Assembly: GCF_013031405.1 (NCBI RefSeq)
Contig: NZ_WPZY01000013.1
Location: 1 to 64,000, forward strand
DNA: 64,000 nt
Source: Ruegeria sp. HKCCD8929
Lineage (GTDB): Bacteria > Pseudomonadota > Alphaproteobacteria > Rhodobacterales > Rhodobacteraceae
Direction of reading: 5' to 3'
Numbering within the stretch: the stretch's first letter is position 1; every line of letters starts with the position of its first letter. A program made the translations under genes and the position numbers. Below the pieces are notes generated by a model. It had not been told where the DNA came from. It was given only the letters and a program-made list of their open reading frames with translations, and did not search any database. Positions 1-10,158 of this stretch are shown one piece after another.

Positions 1-54
1 CACACTGACAACCATTTGGGAATCCCCCGATTCAAGTTTTCGGCGGGATGCTTT

Positions 55-96
55 AAGCGGTTTTCAAACCGCTTCAAGGCGTTTGCAAACGCCTTG
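55..96. repeat. Stacked palindromes, copy 1 of a dispersed family
   Basis: Two inverted repeats lie end to end. Positions 55-74 read AAGCGGTTTTCAAACCGCTT (9-bp arms, 2-nt centre). Positions 75-96 are a 22-bp perfect palindrome with arm CAAGGCGTTTG. The pair sits 11 bp beyond the stop of the minus-strand M16 gene, so it could end or protect that transcript, but there is no T-run. The same two units recur at 27136-27181 and, in variant form, at 48354-48401. Confidence 0.85.
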
Positions 97-107
97 ACCC
101 GCCCCGC

Positions 108-1418
108 TCAGTTCGTGGTTTCCAGACCCACCGGTTTGCCTACCACGGTGAAATGCAGCCCGTCGGGGTCGAGGAATTTGCGCGCAAAGGCGTTGATTTC
201 GTCCAGCGTCACCGCGTTCACCTTGTCGTTGCGGGTGGCGATGTAGTCGATGGGCAGATCCTCCATCTGCATCCCCACCAGAATACCCGCGATCTGGCCG
301 TTGCCGTCGAACCGCAGCGGGTAAGCGCCGGTCAGATAGGTCTTGGCGTCCTCAAGCTCTTTCTCGGTCACACCTTCGGTTGCCGCGCGCGCCCACTCGT
401 CGCGGATGACCTCGACCGCTTCGGCGATCCGGTCATTGGCCGAAGCAACCGAGCCTAGGTAGAGAGAGGCCAAGTCCTTGGGCACCAGATAGGAATAGAC
501 GCCATAGGTCAGCCCGCGCTTTTCCCGCACCTCGGACATCAGCCGGCTTTCGAACCCACCGCCCCCGATGATGTGGTTGAGGATGTAAGCTGCGAAGAAC
601 TCCGGATCGTCCCGGTCGATGCCGGTCTGGGCGAACAGGGCCACCGATTGCGGTGTGTCAAACTCGACCACGCTGACCCCGCCGGAGATGTTCAGATCCG
701 CCTTGCCCGGGATCGGTGCGCCGGTTTCCGGCAGGTCGCCCAACAGGTGATCCAGCAGCACGCCCAGTTCCTCCGGAGTGATATCCCCCACCGCCCCGAC
801 ATAGAGCCGGTCACGCGCTAATGCGCCCCGATGGGCGGCCACGATATCGTCACGTGTCAGGGCTGAGACGCTTTCGATCGTGCCCTTACCTTCGCTCGCA
901 TAAGGATGATCGCCATAGACCATGGCCGCAAAGCTGCGCCCCGCGATGTCGTTGGGGTCCTTGGCGTCCGAGCGCAGGCCCGAAATAACCTGCGCACGTA
1001 CACGGTCCACAGCGTCCTGATCGAAGCGCGGTTCAAGGATGGTGGTCCGCAGCAGGTCGATCACCTCGTCGCGGTTCTCGGTCAGAAACTGGGCCGAGAT
1101 CGACAGGGTGTCGTCGCCGACGTCATAAGTGAACGACGCGGCCAGCGATTCCAGCTTGCGGGCATAGGTGCGCGCATCCATGTCGCCCGCGCCTTCCTCG
1201 ATCAATCCGGTCATCAGATTGGTCGCACCGCGCTTGCCCGGTGCATCCAGCGAGGTGCCACCACGAAAGCGCAGCTCAAGTGCGGTGAAGGGGATCGAGG
1301 GTTCCTCGACCAGCCAGGCCTTGATGCCCTTGGGCGAGGTCACTTCCTGAATATTCACCTCGGCCCAAGCCGGCAGTGCCAGAACCACGGCGATCAGAGT
1401 TGCGAATAGAGCCTTCAT
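108..1418 (-). CDS. M16 peptidase-like subunit lacking the zinc site
   Basis: 436 aa with an N-terminal signal peptide (about residues 1-19), so periplasmic. It has the two-lobed insulinase/pitrilysin fold, but at the usual HxxEH position it reads NLMTGLIEEGAG, so no zinc can be bound. The C-terminal half keeps the RGLTYGVYSY segment typical of the substrate-binding R/Y pair of M16 partner subunits. Its start overlaps the stop of the upstream catalytic M16 gene by 4 bp, so the two are translationally coupled and probably form a heterodimer, as mitochondrial processing peptidase and small bacterial M16 pairs do. The natural substrate is unknown. Confidence 0.85.
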   Translation of the reverse strand: MKALFATLIAVVLALPAWAEVNIQEVTSPKGIKAWLVEEPSIPFTALELRFRGGTSLDAPGKRGATNLMTGLIEEGAGDMDARTYARKLESLAASFTYDVGDDTLSISAQFLTENRDEVIDLLRTTILEPRFDQDAVDRVRAQVISGLRSDAKDPNDIAGRSFAAMVYGDHPYASEGKGTIESVSALTRDDIVAAHRGALARDRLYVGAVGDITPEELGVLLDHLLGDLPETGAPIPGKADLNISGGVSVVEFDTPQSVALFAQTGIDRDDPEFFAAYILNHIIGGGGFESRLMSEVREKRGLTYGVYSYLVPKDLASLYLGSVASANDRIAEAVEVIRDEWARAATEGVTEKELEDAKTYLTGAYPLRFDGNGQIAGILVGMQMEDLPIDYIATRNDKVNAVTLDEINAFARKFLDPDGLHFTVVGKPVGLETTN

Positions 1419-2755
1419 TGCGTCACCTCCTGATCGCGCGTCAGCCAGCCGGTTACCGAGGTTTCGGGACGCAGCACCTCGTTGGCGGCGGCGATGATGT
1501 CCTCGCCGGTCACGCCCTGCAAGATGTCGGGCCAGGCCTGCACATCCTCGACCGTCAGACCGCTGCTCAACGCCTGTCCATAGCGGTTGCCGATCCCGTC
1601 CACATTGTCGCGTGCATAGATCAGCGCGGCGCGCAGCTGCATCTTGATCCGGTCCAGTTCCTCTTGCTTGACACCCTCGGCGATGAAATCAGCCAGGGCC
1701 TGATCCATAGCATCTTCGGCCTCTTGCAGGGACACGCCGTCTGCCGGGACCACGATCAGGTCAAAGGTGGTGTCGTCGAGCGAGACCCCCCGGTAGAACG
1801 CACCGGTATAGACCACCTTCTGATCCTCGAATTGCAGCTTTTCGTTCAGATAGGACGTGGTGCCGCCCCCCAGCAATTCGGCCAGTAGGTAGAGCGCGGC
1901 GGCCTTTTCCTGATCGCCCGCATCCCGTTCCGGCGCCAGATAGCTACGCTGCACATAGGGCTGCGCCACGCGCGGGTCGCGGAAGGTCACGCGGCGCTCG
2001 GCGGTTTGCGGCGGTTCCTGCGAGCGGATGCGCTCGGGCAGGTCGGGATTGGCGGGGATCACCCCGTAGTATTGCTCGGCCAGCGCCTTGACCTCATTGG
2101 GCTTCACGTCGCCGGTCACGACAAGGATGGCGTTGTTGGGGGCGTAATAGGTCCGGTAGAAGGACAGCGCGTCCTCCATGTCCAGCGTCTCCATCTCATG
2201 CCGCCAGCCGATGATCGGCGCGCCGTAGCGATGGTTGAGATACTGCGCCGCGTTCACCTGTTCGGCAAACAGCGCGCGGGGGTTGTTTTCGGTGCGCTGG
2301 TTGCGCTCTTCCAGGATCACGTCGCGCTCGGTCGCGATATCACGCTCGGTCAGGCGGATGTTGCGCATCCGGTCCGCCTCCATCTGCATCATCAGCTCAA
2401 GCCGGTCGGCGGCGATGCGTTGGTAATAGGCGGTGTAGTCGTAAGAGGTGAAGGCGTTGTCATTGCCGCCATTGGCCGCGACGGTGGCCGAAAGCTCCCC
2501 GGCCTCAAGCGTATCGGTCGCCTTGAAAAGCAGATGCTCAAGGAAATGCGCCACGCCGGAGGACCCCACCGGTTCATCCGCCGATCCGGCCCGATACCAC
2601 AGCATGTGCTGCACGACCGGGGCGCGGTGATCCTCGACCACCACGACATCCATGCCGTTGTCCAGCGTGAATGTGGTGACCGCTTCCTGCCCGTCCTCGG
2701 CCAGAAGCGGGGTTGCTGAGAACAAGGCGGCGGCAAGCGCCAGTGCCCGGACCAT
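1415..2755 (-). CDS. M16 zinc metallopeptidase, catalytic subunit
   Basis: 446 aa with a signal peptide (about 1-19). The inverted zinc motif HFLEH is at residues 70-74, and a downstream Glu near residue 150 in RDVILEERNQR fits the third ligand of the insulinase family. The tail of the gene overlaps the start of the inactive partner by 4 bp. It is the second-to-last gene of a minus-strand run after the DUF3035 lipoprotein gene (86 bp gap). It is expected to degrade or trim peptides in the periplasm. Class assignment is firm; substrate is not known. Confidence 0.9.
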   Translation of the reverse strand: MVRALALAAALFSATPLLAEDGQEAVTTFTLDNGMDVVVVEDHRAPVVQHMLWYRAGSADEPVGSSGVAHFLEHLLFKATDTLEAGELSATVAANGGNDNAFTSYDYTAYYQRIAADRLELMMQMEADRMRNIRLTERDIATERDVILEERNQRTENNPRALFAEQVNAAQYLNHRYGAPIIGWRHEMETLDMEDALSFYRTYYAPNNAILVVTGDVKPNEVKALAEQYYGVIPANPDLPERIRSQEPPQTAERRVTFRDPRVAQPYVQRSYLAPERDAGDQEKAAALYLLAELLGGGTTSYLNEKLQFEDQKVVYTGAFYRGVSLDDTTFDLIVVPADGVSLQEAEDAMDQALADFIAEGVKQEELDRIKMQLRAALIYARDNVDGIGNRYGQALSSGLTVEDVQAWPDILQGVTGEDIIAAANEVLRPETSVTGWLTRDQEVTQ

Positions 2756-2841
2756 GCGGCATCCTCCGTGATGAGTTACGGTGTCAAACTACGGCGGACG
2801 CGCAGGGGTTCAAGACGCGATGACGGAAAGTTAAGAAATAT

Positions 2842-3354
2842 TCATTCTTCCGGAGGCGCGGACGGGGTGGGATAGCCACGCTTGCGGAACGCCTCGGCCT
2901 GCGCGTAGGGGTCGATGGAGTGCTTGCGGTAGACCTGTTCGTAACGATCCACCGGGAACAGCCGGATTTGCGTGAACCGGCCGCGCCGCTTGCGGAAATC
3001 TGCGTCTTCCTGAGCCAGCACCTGACGGGTGTCGGCGGGCACGCCATAACGGCTGGAGGCGGTGACAAGCGCCTGATCGGAGGATGGAATCCCGTTGGAG
3101 GCCAGAGCCGAAGCACGACCGCCCAGCGCCTCGACCGCATCCGCCTGCGGGGTCGGGTCGGTCAGGTTGCTTGCGCCCGGCGTGGGGGCGGGCAGGAACT
3201 GGTAATCCGTCGGTGCGGTCAGCGGCTTAACTGGCAGCACGGCGAACTCATCGGGGCCGTTTGCTGGCGACTGCAGCACCTTCAACCCCTTGTTCGCGCA
3301 TCCCGACACCGCGATGGCGGCGGTCAACATGATCATTGCCAGCGGCATCCGCAT
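2842..3354 (-). CDS. DUF3035-type outer-membrane lipoprotein
   Basis: 170 aa. The N-terminus has a hydrophobic segment ending in the lipobox VSGC (Cys19), so it is a lipoprotein. The rest is Pro/Ala-rich and low in recognisable motifs, ending in a charged, Arg-rich C-terminal third. I place it in DUF3035, a family largely confined to alphaproteobacteria and, as I recall, linked to the BamF accessory lipoprotein of the outer-membrane assembly machine; that link is uncertain. It sits directly behind lspA, the signal peptidase that would process it. The ATG at 3354 follows an AGGAG-like site; an upstream in-frame extension runs antisense to nothing useful and was discarded. Confidence 0.75.
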   Translation of the reverse strand: MRMPLAMIMLTAAIAVSGCANKGLKVLQSPANGPDEFAVLPVKPLTAPTDYQFLPAPTPGASNLTDPTPQADAVEALGGRASALASNGIPSSDQALVTASSRYGVPADTRQVLAQEDADFRKRRGRFTQIRLFPVDRYEQVYRKHSIDPYAQAEAFRKRGYPTPSAPPEE

Positions 3355-3404
3355 GGTCTTCTCCTGCCTGTTTGAAGCGGTTTTATCGCATTTCACCCGG
3401 CCCG

Positions 3405-3878
3405 TCACGAGGCCTTTTTGCCATCCAGCAGCACCAGACCGATGGCGCCCGCGAATATGAAGATGTCGGCGATGTTGAACACATAGGGGTTGTGGATGCC
3501 GCAGCAGGACATGTTGAGGAAGTCCAGCACATAGCCATAAAGCACCCGATCCAGCACATTGCCCAGCGCGCCGCCGATCAGCAGCCCGGCGCTGAGCAGC
3601 ATCCAGACCGATGGCGCGATCCGGCGCAGCCAGATCAACACGGCCAGACAGATGACCAGCGATATACCGATCAGAATCCAGCGGCCCGTATCGCCATCGC
3701 CCTGAAACAGACCGAAATTGATCCCGCGATTCTCGCCGTATTTGAAGGTGAGCAGCGGCGGCAGCACGTCGATGACCTCGCGCTGCTCGACTCGCATCAC
3801 GTGCACCACCAGATACTTGCTGACCTGATCGGTCAAAAAGGCCAGAAGCGTGGCCCAGAAGAGCAAACCGTACCGCAT
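3405..3878 (-). CDS. lspA: Lipoprotein signal peptidase (signal peptidase II)
   Basis: 157 aa, four predicted membrane helices. It cleaves the signal peptide of diacylated prolipoproteins in the inner membrane. The family boxes are present: GGALGNVLDR (about 103-111), the catalytic Asp119 in YVLDF and catalytic Asp138 in NIADIF, plus the ENRGINFGLF loop (49-58). Its start overlaps the purH stop by one base (TGATG), so it is translated from the purH message. Normal length for the family. Confidence 0.97.
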   Translation of the reverse strand: MRYGLLFWATLLAFLTDQVSKYLVVHVMRVEQREVIDVLPPLLTFKYGENRGINFGLFQGDGDTGRWILIGISLVICLAVLIWLRRIAPSVWMLLSAGLLIGGALGNVLDRVLYGYVLDFLNMSCCGIHNPYVFNIADIFIFAGAIGLVLLDGKKAS

Positions 3879-5467
3879 CAGTGACGGAAGTGCCGCATGC
3901 CTGTGAAGACCATGGCCAACCCGGCCTCATCAGCTGCCGCGATCACCTCGTCATCGCGCATCGAGCCGCCCGGCTGAATGACGCAGGTGGCGCCTGCGGC
4001 GGCGGCTTCCATCAGCCCATCCGGGAAGGGAAAGAACGCATCCGAGGCCACGGCAGAGCCAATCGTCAGCGGTTGCGGCAGTTCCAGCGCTTCGGCCATG
4101 CGTTCGGCCTTCTTGGCAGCGATCAGGGCCGAGTCTACGCGGCTCATCTGGCCAGCTCCGACGCCGACGGTAGCTCCGTCCTTGACGTAGACGATAGCAT
4201 TCGACTTGACGTGTTTGGCGACTTTCCAGGCAAACAGCAGGTCACGCATCTGTTCCGGTGTCGGCGCCTTCTTGGTCATCACCTTCAGGTCATCCATGCC
4301 GACAAACCCGTTGTCCTTGTCCTGCACCAGCAGACCGCCCGCCACCTGACGCACGGTCTTGGCCGGGGTCGTCACATCCGGCAGCCCTTCTGTGGTCAGC
4401 AGGCGCAAGTTCTTCTTGGCGGCGAAGATCGCCTTGGCCTCATCCGAGGCGCCGGGGGCGATCACCACTTCGGTAAATATGCCAGTGATCTCTTGCGCAG
4501 TTTCGGCGTCCAGCGGCAGGTTCAGCGCCACGATGCCACCAAAGGCCGAGGTGCGGTCACAATCAAACGCGGCCTTGTAGGCCTCAAGCAGGGTCGTGCC
4601 CTTGGCCACACCGCAGGGGTTGGCGTGTTTGATGATGGCGCAGGCGGCACTGTCGCGCGGATCGAACTCGGCCACCAGTTCAAAGGCGGCATCGGTGTCG
4701 TTGATGTTATTGTAGCTGAGTTCCTTGCCCTGATGCTGCACGGCGGTGGCGACGCCGGGGCGATTGGTGCCGTCGGTGTAGAAGGCAGCTTGCTGGTGAC
4801 TGTTCTCGCCATAGCGCAGGGTTTGCTTCAGGTCTCCGGCAAAGGCGCGGCGCGTGGGGGCCTCCAGCTTCAACGCATCGGCCAGCCAATTCGACACGGC
4901 AGTGTCGTAGGCGGCAGTGCGGGCATAGGCCTTTTGTGCCAGCCACTGACGGAAACCCAGCGAGGTCTTGCCGTAGTTCTCTTCCAACTGATCCAGCAGC
5001 GACGAGTAATCCTCGACATCCACGACGACGTTGACAAAGGCATGGTTTTTCGAGGCCGCGCGGATCATCGCCGGACCGCCGATGTCGATATTTTCGATAC
5101 ATTCGTCATAGTCCGCGCCCTTCGCCACCGTGGCTTCGAACGGGTAGAGGTTCACCACCAACAGGTCGATCGCGCCGATGCCATGTTCCTCCATCGCGGC
5201 GACGTGAGTGTCATTGTCCCGCAGCGCCAGCAACCCGCCATGCACCATGGGATGCAACGTCTTGACCCGACCATCCATCATCTCGGGAAAGCCGGTAACC
5301 TCGCTGACGTCCTTGACCTCAAGCCCAGCATCGCGCAGCGCTTTTGCAGTGCCGCCGGTCGACAGCAATTCGACCCCGCGCTCGGCCAAGGCCTTGCCCA
5401 GCTCGACCAATCCGGTCTTGTCGGAAACGGAAAGGAGCGCGCGGCGCACGGGGTGAAAGTCGGTCAT
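3878..5467 (-). CDS. purH: Bifunctional AICAR formyltransferase / IMP cyclohydrolase
   Basis: 529 aa, last two steps of de novo IMP synthesis. The N-terminal cyclohydrolase domain (about 1-200) starts [20 protein letters not shown] and includes STGGTAKAL. The C-terminal transformylase carries [21 protein letters not shown] and KSNAIVYV. I chose the ATG at 5467 because family members begin a few residues before this motif; 22 extra in-frame residues upstream would run back into the heparinase-like gene. It lies 22 bp behind that gene and overlaps lspA by one base, so they share a transcript. Confidence 0.97.
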   Translation of the reverse strand: MTDFHPVRRALLSVSDKTGLVELGKALAERGVELLSTGGTAKALRDAGLEVKDVSEVTGFPEMMDGRVKTLHPMVHGGLLALRDNDTHVAAMEEHGIGAIDLLVVNLYPFEATVAKGADYDECIENIDIGGPAMIRAASKNHAFVNVVVDVEDYSSLLDQLEENYGKTSLGFRQWLAQKAYARTAAYDTAVSNWLADALKLEAPTRRAFAGDLKQTLRYGENSHQQAAFYTDGTNRPGVATAVQHQGKELSYNNINDTDAAFELVAEFDPRDSAACAIIKHANPCGVAKGTTLLEAYKAAFDCDRTSAFGGIVALNLPLDAETAQEITGIFTEVVIAPGASDEAKAIFAAKKNLRLLTTEGLPDVTTPAKTVRQVAGGLLVQDKDNGFVGMDDLKVMTKKAPTPEQMRDLLFAWKVAKHVKSNAIVYVKDGATVGVGAGQMSRVDSALIAAKKAERMAEALELPQPLTIGSAVASDAFFPFPDGLMEAAAAGATCVIQPGGSMRDDEVIAAADEAGLAMVFTGMRHFRH

Positions 5468-5489
5468 GGGTCCAAAGATCCTTTTGGCG

Positions 5490-7229
5490 TCAGTCGAATT
5501 CGGGCTCGTCCCGGGTGATGTCGCGTATGGCAACCGCAGTATCCTGCGCCTTGCTCAGCGTCCACCGGATGCGCGTCGCATACTCCATTGCGCGGCCAGA
5601 TAGAACGATCTGTTTTGTCGCGCGTGGCTTCAGACGCCCTTTTTCGAGATAAACGCTCGGTTCCAATGACAAAATGCACTTGCCATCGTGGCGTAGCACC
5701 CAAATCTCGCCGCTTTTCAGCGCCATTGACACCGCCGCCCCACCCAGATCAAGCGCCGCATCGACATCCGGGTGCAGATGCAGACGGATATCGAATCCAA
5801 AGCCCGAGAGGCCCGAGGCATCCATCGCCTTGTCGAACCGCCGCTTGGCCGGGTCGTCCATCGCCAACAGCATATCCTCGCCCGACAGCCCGCGCCCGTC
5901 GAAGCTGAGCCCCAATGTACGGGCATGGGTCAGGCCGAAGACCTTGGAATACCCGTTATGACCGCCCTGAAAACGGATGCCGTTCGGGGCATCGTCGATC
6001 TCGACCGGCACCTTGGTGGGGCTGTCCACTAATGCCTCAAGCGCGGTGCCCGGCACGGGCTCGGCCAGCCGAGCGCTAGAGTAGCCATCAAGGCACAGGG
6101 TCGAATGCGAGGGCGTGGCCCGACCAGCACGGCGCCATTCCAGCCCGAAACTCTCGCCCGAGCCGCAGTTGACGATCAGCGGGCGGCGGCCCGAGGTCAG
6201 CTCGAATGCAAGCGTCGAGGCATGGGCGTTGTACGAGGCCGCGCCCTGGGGCGGAACGCTGGCATCGACGATCACACTAGTGCGTCCGGTGGACAGGCGC
6301 GCATAGCCCATCGACAGGCCTACAGGATGCTGCGGCTTGACCCCGCTGGCGGCCAGCGCATGATCCAGCCGCCCCTCCAGCCCGCGCCCGCCGCCATGAA
6401 ACCGCGCCAGCCCGCCATCGGTATGGCGCAGGCTGCGCAACGTCGGTGCGATGCGCTGGATCGCCGCCGTATGCGCCATGGGGGCACCGCGCCCGACCTC
6501 GTGCAGAGAGGCAGCGGTCCAGGTCAGCAGTGTGAAGACCTCAAGCAGTTCTTCGGGATTGCGTGTGGGCAGCCCGCCTTGCTCGTCGATCTGGCTTTCG
6601 CATTCGCGGGCAAGGGCCTTGATCGCCGGATCGGCCAGCTCTTCAAGCCCCTCCAATGCGAGCCCGGCATAGATCAGCCCCGCCAGCGCCTCGAACCGGG
6701 GTAGGCCTGGCGTGGCCGCCTGCCAGCGTTTCGACAGAAACCAGGTCTGCTGCGCCAGCGAGCGAAACAGGGCCTGGCTTTGCTCGGGGTCGACACCGCG
6801 CAGCAGGAAAAGGGCGTGGTTGATCCAGCGGATCACCCGCCGCCCGGTCAGATCCGGCACCCAGCCCGGGCCGGTGCCGCGGCCATGGGTCTCGATCCAG
6901 CCCCAGACCCAATGCTGGGCTTTGACCCGAGCCGCGGCATCGCCCACCGAGGCCAGATCGTCGAGCCAAGCGAACCCATGCCGCTCGGCATCGAAGGCGG
7001 GGTTTGGGGCCGCGACCTCCCACAGCCCGCTGTCACGCGATTCTACCAGATAGCCCGCGAAAAGCAGATTTCCCGCCACCAGCTGCCGCCCGCGCGCGAA
7101 TGAGCCCACGGTGCGCGGCTCGGGCTGCGAAACGAAGCCAGCGACCGGTTTGCGGCGCTGGCTGAGGCGCGCTTGAAGACGGTTCTGAAACCGCATCCAC
7201 CTGCTGGCCATGGTCTCCGGGTTGGACAT
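5490..7229 (-). CDS. Heparinase II/III family protein
   Basis: 579 aa. It has an N-terminal alpha-toroid part (rich in W/H/A helices, about 100-320) and a C-terminal beta-sandwich part (about 340-560), as in polysaccharide lyase-like heparinase II/III proteins. Recognisable pieces are [19 protein letters not shown], then NCGSGESFG and [12 protein letters not shown]. No signal peptide is evident, which is odd for a polysaccharide lyase but usual for this roseobacter homologue. It lies between rsmB and purH, a neighbourhood I recall as conserved in the family Rhodobacteraceae. A role in cell-wall or envelope sugar metabolism is possible; the substrate is unknown. Confidence 0.8.
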   Translation of the reverse strand: MSNPETMASRWMRFQNRLQARLSQRRKPVAGFVSQPEPRTVGSFARGRQLVAGNLLFAGYLVESRDSGLWEVAAPNPAFDAERHGFAWLDDLASVGDAAARVKAQHWVWGWIETHGRGTGPGWVPDLTGRRVIRWINHALFLLRGVDPEQSQALFRSLAQQTWFLSKRWQAATPGLPRFEALAGLIYAGLALEGLEELADPAIKALARECESQIDEQGGLPTRNPEELLEVFTLLTWTAASLHEVGRGAPMAHTAAIQRIAPTLRSLRHTDGGLARFHGGGRGLEGRLDHALAASGVKPQHPVGLSMGYARLSTGRTSVIVDASVPPQGAASYNAHASTLAFELTSGRRPLIVNCGSGESFGLEWRRAGRATPSHSTLCLDGYSSARLAEPVPGTALEALVDSPTKVPVEIDDAPNGIRFQGGHNGYSKVFGLTHARTLGLSFDGRGLSGEDMLLAMDDPAKRRFDKAMDASGLSGFGFDIRLHLHPDVDAALDLGGAAVSMALKSGEIWVLRHDGKCILSLEPSVYLEKGRLKPRATKQIVLSGRAMEYATRIRWTLSKAQDTAVAIRDITRDEPEFD

Positions 7230-7310
7230 ATCGCTCTGCCTCTTACGCTCTGGTGGCGTTTGCGGCGAGAATAGCCGGTGATCCGCGCCGAGTCACCGAA
7301 AGAGTGCCGC

Positions 7311-8570
7311 TCAGGCCGCTTTGCGCAGACAGGCGATGTAGAACCCGTCCATGCCGCCCCGGTCCGACCAGTAATCGGGGCGCAGGCGCAGGCCGCCCTC
7401 TTCGGTGATCCAGCCAGGCTCAACCCCTGGCAGGGCCAGCGCATCGCGGTCGGCGGCTATGTCTGGGAACATGTCCAGCGCCTCCTCCACCTGTACCTCG
7501 CCCTCATCGGGCAGCAGAGAGCAAGTGCAATAGACCATCCGCCCGCCGGGTTTCAGCAGGCCGCATGCATGCGCGAGCATCCTTGCCTGCAACTCGATCA
7601 GCGCGCCGAATTCCGAGCCGTCCTTGGCCTGTGGCAGGTCCGGGTGCCGCCGGATCGTACCAGTGGCCGAACAGGGAGCATCGAGCAGGATGGCGTCATA
7701 TTGACCCTCATGCTCCAGCGCATCGCCCACGATCAGTTCCGCGCTGAGCCCGGTACGGTACAGGTTCTCGCGCACCCGCGCCATGCGGGTTTCAGATATA
7801 TCCAGCGCCGTGACCTTGGCCCCGGCAGCCGCCAGTTGCATGGTTTTGCCGCCCGGCGCGGCACAGAGGTCGAGGATCCGCTCACCCGGTTGCGGCGCCA
7901 GCACCTTGACCGGCAGCGTCGCCGCCGCGTCCTGCACCCACCAGTTGCCCTCGGCAAATCCCGGCAGGGCCGAGACCTGTCCGGCCTCGTACAGCCGAAC
8001 GGTTCCGGTTGGCAGTTCCTCGCCTTCGGGCTTCTCAGCATCGGGTTTGACGGTCAGATCCAAAGGAGCACCTGCGAAATGGGCACGCTCCATGCCCGCC
8101 ACAGCCTCGGGCCCCCAGGCCTGCACCAGCGGGCCACGCAGCCAGCCGGGCAGGCGCGGCACCCGCAGCTTTTCCCACGCCTCGGGGCCGTCGGCGGCCA
8201 CTTTGCGCAACACCGCGTTGACCAGCCCTTTCAGGCGTCCATGACGGCGCGAGCGACCCACGATCTCGACCATGGAATTGACCACCCCGTGCGCCGCAGC
8301 GCCCTGGCACAGCTCGACCGTGCCCAAGCGCAGCGCGTTGCGCACGTGTAGGGGGGGTGCCTTTTGCAGATGTTTTTTGAGCAACCGGTCGGCTCGCTCC
8401 AACCCGCGTAGGGTTTCCAGCGCCAGCCGCTGGGCGCGGGCCCGGTCCTCGGGCGCCAGCCGATCCAACGCTCCGGCCGAGAGGCATTCCGCCAACAGAC
8501 GCCCCTCGCCCAGAACCTGATCCAGCAGGTAGATCGCGCTGCGCCGCGCCTGAGTGCCCATATCCGCCAT
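7311..8570 (-). CDS. rsmB: 16S rRNA m5C967-type methyltransferase (RsmB family)
   Basis: 419 aa. A NusB-like helical RNA-binding domain (about 5-130) is followed by a SAM-dependent methyltransferase domain. Motif I is LDLCAAPGGKT (233-243), motif IV is DAPCSATGTIRRHPD (Cys300) and motif VI is YCTCS with catalytic Cys350. It methylates cytosine in the small-subunit rRNA. The ATG at 8570 is preceded by AAAGGA; upstream in-frame codons would run through the divergent DUF1674 promoter. It is divergent from the DUF1674 gene and heads the minus-strand purH-lspA run. Confidence 0.93.
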   Translation of the reverse strand: MADMGTQARRSAIYLLDQVLGEGRLLAECLSAGALDRLAPEDRARAQRLALETLRGLERADRLLKKHLQKAPPLHVRNALRLGTVELCQGAAAHGVVNSMVEIVGRSRRHGRLKGLVNAVLRKVAADGPEAWEKLRVPRLPGWLRGPLVQAWGPEAVAGMERAHFAGAPLDLTVKPDAEKPEGEELPTGTVRLYEAGQVSALPGFAEGNWWVQDAAATLPVKVLAPQPGERILDLCAAPGGKTMQLAAAGAKVTALDISETRMARVRENLYRTGLSAELIVGDALEHEGQYDAILLDAPCSATGTIRRHPDLPQAKDGSEFGALIELQARMLAHACGLLKPGGRMVYCTCSLLPDEGEVQVEEALDMFPDIAADRDALALPGVEPGWITEEGGLRLRPDYWSDRGGMDGFYIACLRKAA

Positions 8571-8664
8571 CCGGGGCCGTCCTTTGACTGTGACCTTGCG
8601 CCCGCATTGCCTTGGGCGGACGCGGGCGTATATCAAGGGCCGAGACGGAAAGGAACCCAAAGCC

Positions 8665-8847
8665 ATGAGTGACGCGCGCAAAGATCTGCCGCCTGCTGCC
8701 CAGCGCGCCCTGGCCGAGGCGGAAGAGCGCCGCAAGCAGGCCGAAGCCGAGGCGAAACCGCTGCCCAAGGAGTTGGGCGGGCGCGACGGGCCCGAGCCGG
8801 TGCGCTATGGCGATTGGGAGAAAAAGGGCATCGCCGTCGATTTCTGA
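8665..8847 (+). CDS. DUF1674 protein, SDHAF4-like
   Basis: 60 aa. The conserved C-terminal signature GPEPVRYGDWEKKGIAVDF is diagnostic of DUF1674. Its mitochondrial relative Sdh8/SDHAF4 binds the flavinylated SdhA subunit during succinate dehydrogenase assembly. The N-terminal half is a charged Ala/Glu/Lys helix. The ATG at 8665 has an AGGAAC site upstream. An in-frame 37-residue extension would cross the rsmB promoter and has no family support. Confidence 0.9.
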   Translation: MSDARKDLPPAAQRALAEAEERRKQAEAEAKPLPKELGGRDGPEPVRYGDWEKKGIAVDF

Positions 8848-8934
8848 CGCGCGGGTTGCGCGCCCTGCCCTTCCCGGTCAATCTGCCCCTCGATTTTGAA
8901 GAACGAACCGCCCGATTGGCGGAAGGGGACAGCC

Positions 8935-10104
8935 GTGGCCGCCAGACCACCCGCGCAGACCGTATCGACCGGCCTTGTCGTGGCCATCGTGGGCTTTTTC
9001 AGCTCATTCCCCATCGTATTGCAGGGGTTGGCGGGCGTTGGCGCCGATGGCGTGCAGTCGGCCTCGGGCCTGATGTTTGCGTCCTTGGCGATGGGCGTGG
9101 CCGGGATCGGGTTGAGCCTGTGGAAAAAGCAACCGATCAGCGTTGCCTGGTCCACGCCCGGCGTGGCGCTACTGGCTGTGTCGCAGGCGCCGGAGGGCGG
9201 GTTTGCCGGGGCGGTCGCCGGTTTCCTTATGGCTGGGGTACTGACGGTGATCGCAGGCTACTGGCGCCCGCTCAGCCGCCTGATCGCCGCCATTCCCGCA
9301 CCGCTGGCGCAGGCGATGTTGGCGGGCGTGTTGCTGTCGCTCTGCATCCAGCCGTTTCAGGCCATGGCCGAGATTCCGGCTCTGGCGCTGCCGATCATCC
9401 TGACATGGTTCGTGGTGGGTCTGATCAATCGGCTGTTCGCCGTCCCCGCCGCCGTTCTGGTCGCCGCCCTGATGGTCGCCATCAATGCCGGGTTCGATAT
9501 CTCCGCGCCCGAGCGCATCATCGCCGCGCCGCTCTGGATCGCGCCGGTGTTCTCGGTCGAGGCGTTCACCAATATCGCCCTGCCGCTGTTCATCGTGACC
9601 ATGGCGACGCAGAACATTCCCGGCCTCGCCGTGCTGCGCAGCTATGGCTATCAGCCCGAACCGGCACCGCTGGTGGCCTCGGTCGGTGTCGCCAGCGCGG
9701 TCTCGGCCCCGTTTGGCTCACCCGCCACCTGCCTCGCCGCGATCACCGCCGCCATGTGCGCCAATGACGACAGCCACCCCGACCCGGCGCTCCGCTACTG
9801 GTCGGCGGCGATGGCCGGCCTGTTCTACTGCTGCCTCGGGGTTTTTGCGGGCGTCATCACCAGCTTCGCCGCGCTGGCCCCGGCACTGCTGCTGGGGACG
9901 GTAGCGGGGATTGCCCTGATGGGTGTCTTCGCCTCAGCCACGCTTTCCGCCCTGGAGGACGCGAGCTATCGCCAGTCGGCGGCGATCACGTTTCTGGTCA
10001 CGGCGTCCGGCATCTCGATCTTTGGTCTGAGCGCGGCCGTATGGGGGTTGGTCATCGGAGGGATCGTGCAGATCGTGGCCGATCGGGTGCCGAAGAAGGC
10101 CTGA
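8935..10104 (+). CDS. benE: BenE-family benzoate/H+ symporter-like transporter
   Basis: 389 aa, about 11-12 hydrophobic helices. The BenE pattern is visible in the segments around STPGVALL, APFGSPATCLAAITAAMCANDD and GIVQIVADRVPKKA. I chose the GTG at 8935 because a strong ribosome site GGAAGGGG (8921-8928) lies 6 bp before it. A TTG 39 bp upstream is in frame but has no such site. The predicted role is proton-coupled uptake of benzoate or a related aromatic acid. No aromatic catabolic genes lie nearby, so the true substrate is open. Confidence 0.85.
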   Translation: MAARPPAQTVSTGLVVAIVGFFSSFPIVLQGLAGVGADGVQSASGLMFASLAMGVAGIGLSLWKKQPISVAWSTPGVALLAVSQAPEGGFAGAVAGFLMAGVLTVIAGYWRPLSRLIAAIPAPLAQAMLAGVLLSLCIQPFQAMAEIPALALPIILTWFVVGLINRLFAVPAAVLVAALMVAINAGFDISAPERIIAAPLWIAPVFSVEAFTNIALPLFIVTMATQNIPGLAVLRSYGYQPEPAPLVASVGVASAVSAPFGSPATCLAAITAAMCANDDSHPDPALRYWSAAMAGLFYCCLGVFAGVITSFAALAPALLLGTVAGIALMGVFASATLSALEDASYRQSAAITFLVTASGISIFGLSAAVWGLVIGGIVQIVADRVPKKA

Positions 10105-10158
10105 GATCGGAACGTATTGCCGCCTTGTACCGGTGGATTGATCACCGCAAAGCCTCGC

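Noticed and set aside
3881-5518. A 545-codon open frame antisense to purH
   Set aside because: Antisense to a clear purH; composition-driven frame with no motif.
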